From: Candidatus Omnitrophota bacterium
GTDB lineage: Bacteria > Omnitrophota > Gorgyraeia > Gygaellales > Profunditerraquicolaceae
Direction: 5' to 3'
Assembly (NCBI GenBank): GCA_018818365.1
Contig: JAHISH010000275.1
Coordinates: forward strand, 1 to 7,204
DNA length: 7,204 bases
Shown piece by piece: positions 5,800-7,204 of this stretch. Numbering within the stretch: the first letter of the stretch is position 1; every line of letters starts with the position of its first letter. The notes under the pieces were generated by a model, which ran no database searches, was not told where the DNA came from, and saw only the letters and a list, made by a program, of their open reading frames with translations. Position numbers and translations under genes: made by a program.

Positions 5800-6792
5800 A
5801 TGGGAATTAAATGGAGAGATTTTCAGCTACCAAAACGTTTAGAGTGCGACGAATCAACCTACACGAATATGTATGGGAAATTCTCAGCTGCTCCTTTTGA
5901 AAGAGGATTCGGAGTAACTTTAGGTAATGCATTACGCCGGCTTTTACTTTCATCTATTGAAGGGAGCGCTGTCACTGGTATCAAAATCGCGGGGATACAA
6001 CATGAGTTTTCAACGATCCAGGGAATCGTAGAGGATGTGCCTGAGATTATTCTCAACGTTAAGAGTTTAGTTCTTAATTCGCATTCTAAGATTCCGAAAA
6101 CGATCTTTGTCAAACGTAATGTAAAAGGAGAAGTAACGGCAAAAAATATCGAAGTGGATGAGACTATAGAAATCATAAATCCCGACCTGCATATTGCGAC
6201 CCTCACGAAAGATACCAAATTCTCGTTAGAGATGGAAGTCGCGCGTGGGAGAGGATATGTCCCCGCGGAAATGAATAAAAAAGATGACCGTGCGATAGGG
6301 CTGATTCCCATAGATTCAATATTCACCCCTTTAACGAAAGTCAATTATTACGTCGAGAATACGCGCGTAGGACAGAGAACCGATTATGACAAGCTCATCC
6401 TAGAGATCTACACCAACGGGGGGATTACTCCGAAAGATGCGCTTCTCTATGCGTCAAACATCCTGCAGAGGCATCTTGATATATTTGTAAGCTTCGGGCA
6501 GCTCCCCGAAGACATTAATGAAGAAGAGCCGGAGATGTCAAAGGAAGAACAATCCTTGTATGAGAAACTCCGACTTCCGATTTCCGAATTAGAGCTTTCG
6601 GTTCGCAGTTCGAACTGTCTGCGAGAAGCAAATATAAAGACCATTGCGGAATTAGTAAAGAGAAACGAAGAAGAAATGCTTGGGTTTAAGAATTTCGGGA
6701 AGAAATCATTGACCGAAATCAAGGAATTAATTGCCGGCATGGGTTTAGGCCTTGGGATTCCGGTAGATCCTAAGAAGCTTAAGAAGGGGTAA
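5800..6792 (+). CDS. rpoA: DNA-directed RNA polymerase alpha subunit
   Basis: The product is 330 aa, the usual length. The N-terminal domain (about 1-235) dimerises and nucleates core assembly; it includes FERGFGVTLGNALRRLLLSS (33-52) with Arg46, equivalent to E. coli R45 needed for assembly, and GYVPAE (152-157). An acidic linker (about 236-257, EDINEEEPEMSKEE) leads to the alpha-CTD, with LELSVRSSNCLREANI (264-279) and NFGKKSLTEIKELI (298-311). Arg269 corresponds to E. coli R265, the key UP-element DNA contact, so the CTD looks competent for promoter and activator contacts. The SD AAAGGAG (5788-5794) lies 5 nt before the ATG, just after a stem structure. Only 3 nt separate the stop from rplQ. 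Second residue Gly makes it a likely Map substrate. Confidence 0.98.
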   Translation: MGIKWRDFQLPKRLECDESTYTNMYGKFSAAPFERGFGVTLGNALRRLLLSSIEGSAVTGIKIAGIQHEFSTIQGIVEDVPEIILNVKSLVLNSHSKIPKTIFVKRNVKGEVTAKNIEVDETIEIINPDLHIATLTKDTKFSLEMEVARGRGYVPAEMNKKDDRAIGLIPIDSIFTPLTKVNYYVENTRVGQRTDYDKLILEIYTNGGITPKDALLYASNILQRHLDIFVSFGQLPEDINEEEPEMSKEEQSLYEKLRLPISELELSVRSSNCLREANIKTIAELVKRNEEEMLGFKNFGKKSLTEIKELIAGMGLGLGIPVDPKKLKKG

Positions 6793-6795
6793 GAG

Positions 6796-7204
6796 ATGAG
6801 ACATTCTAAGAAAAGACTCCAGCTTAACCGATTTACCAGTTGGCATAAAGCAACAATCTCAAGCATTGCGCGCAGCATATTATTGCAGCAAAGCATAAAG
6901 ACTACGCTCCATAAGGCCAAGGCAGCGCGCCCGAAGGTAGAGAAATTAATTACTTTGGCAAAACAAAACACTATTGCCACACGACGTGCCGCCGCGAAGA
7001 TCTTGCGAGGAGACCATGGATTGGTAAGTATGCTTTTTCGTGAGATAGGCCCTCGGTTTAGCACACGTATCGGCGGATATACTCGCATAATCCCTTTAGG
7101 CACCCGCCGGGGGGACAATGCGCAGCAAGTGATATTCGAACTAAGTGAAATCAAAAAGGAAGAAAAGAAAAAACGCGTAAAGAAAGAAAAACTGAGCCGA
7201 CATC
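6796..7204 (+). CDS. rplQ: 50S ribosomal protein L17 (bL17), 3'-truncated by window edge
   Basis: From ATG 6796 the frame stays open to the window end, giving 136 codons with no stop. The start MRHSKKRLQLNR is the classic L17 N-terminus. Further matches are SIKTTLHKAKAARPKVEKLI, LITLAKQNTIATRRAA, MLFREIGPRFSTRIGGYTRI and GTRRGDNAQQVIFEL. The last conserved position (FELS) is at about residue 118, where many L17 proteins end or nearly end. A Lys/Glu-rich tail (KKEEKKKRVKKEK) then runs past the edge, so the protein has a C-terminal extension of unknown length. L17 binds 23S rRNA near the peptide exit tunnel. AAGGGG (6784-6789) gives an SD 6 nt upstream, and the gap after rpoA is only 3 nt. rplQ is the usual last gene of the alpha operon; any terminator lies outside the window. 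Confidence 0.95.
   Translation, partial: MRHSKKRLQLNRFTSWHKATISSIARSILLQQSIKTTLHKAKAARPKVEKLITLAKQNTIATRRAAAKILRGDHGLVSMLFREIGPRFSTRIGGYTRIIPLGTRRGDNAQQVIFELSEIKKEEKKKRVKKEKLSRH

Noticed and set aside
5859..6344. 161-codon - strand open frame inside rpoA
   Set aside because: It is a shadow of the rpoA N-terminal domain, with no plausible start context and no family resemblance.
6447..7154. Long 235-codon open frame on the - strand across rpoA and rplQ
   Set aside because: It is antisense to two certain genes with intact conserved motifs, its translation shows no recognisable domain, and its length follows from codon bias on the coding strand.

Overview
This 7.2-kb window is a densely packed, single-strand (+) block of the bacterial spc/alpha ribosomal-protein gene cluster. 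The order is rpsE (5' cut) - rplO - secY - adk - map - infA - rpmJ - rpsM - rpsK - rpsD - rpoA - rplQ (3' cut). All twelve genes are recognisable housekeeping genes. I see no mobile element, CRISPR array, tRNA, rRNA or obvious horizontally acquired gene, and no wholly new system. The points of interest are small departures inside a conserved locus.

The gene order and protein types (SecY, bacterial RpoA with alpha-CTD, bacterial IF-1, L36, L17) show a bacterium. adk and map lie between secY and infA, and rpmD (L30) is missing between rpsE and rplO. Several proteins are zinc-ligand forms: S4 with four N-terminal Cys, L36 with Cys3His, and Adk with a Cys4 LID. The best guess is a Gram-negative lineage near the PVC/Omnitrophota part of the tree. 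This is an impression from sequence style, not something the window proves.

Layout. Positions 1-4031 (rpsE to rpmJ) are compressed: rplO, secY, adk, map and rpmJ each overlap the gene before by 11, 8, 1, 20 and 4 nt, and map-infA are 10 nt apart. This suggests one transcript with translational coupling. From 4032 on (rpsM-rpsK-rpsD-rpoA-rplQ, the classical alpha operon) the style changes. Three spacers of about 100 nt appear (4032-4134, 4549-4646, 5699-5799). Each holds inverted repeats able to form RNA stems just upstream of a strong Shine-Dalgarno sequence. The rpsD-rpoA spacer can fold almost completely into a nested, branched structure.

The genes serve one economy. The r-proteins build both subunits, IF-1 acts in initiation, RpoA nucleates RNA polymerase, SecY forms the export channel, Adk balances adenine nucleotides, and Map trims initiator Met from proteins such as the neighbouring IF-1, S13, S11, S4 and RpoA (second residues Ala, Pro or Gly).

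Main oddities: (1) Map has Gly232 (GGG, 3639-3641) where the family has a bridging metal-ligand Glu (E. coli E235). (2) L15 has an N-terminal basic extension of about 43 residues with its own good ribosome-binding site, at the place where rpmD would be expected. (3) Repeat and stem structures occupy the three alpha-operon spacers, two of them with mutually exclusive pairings.
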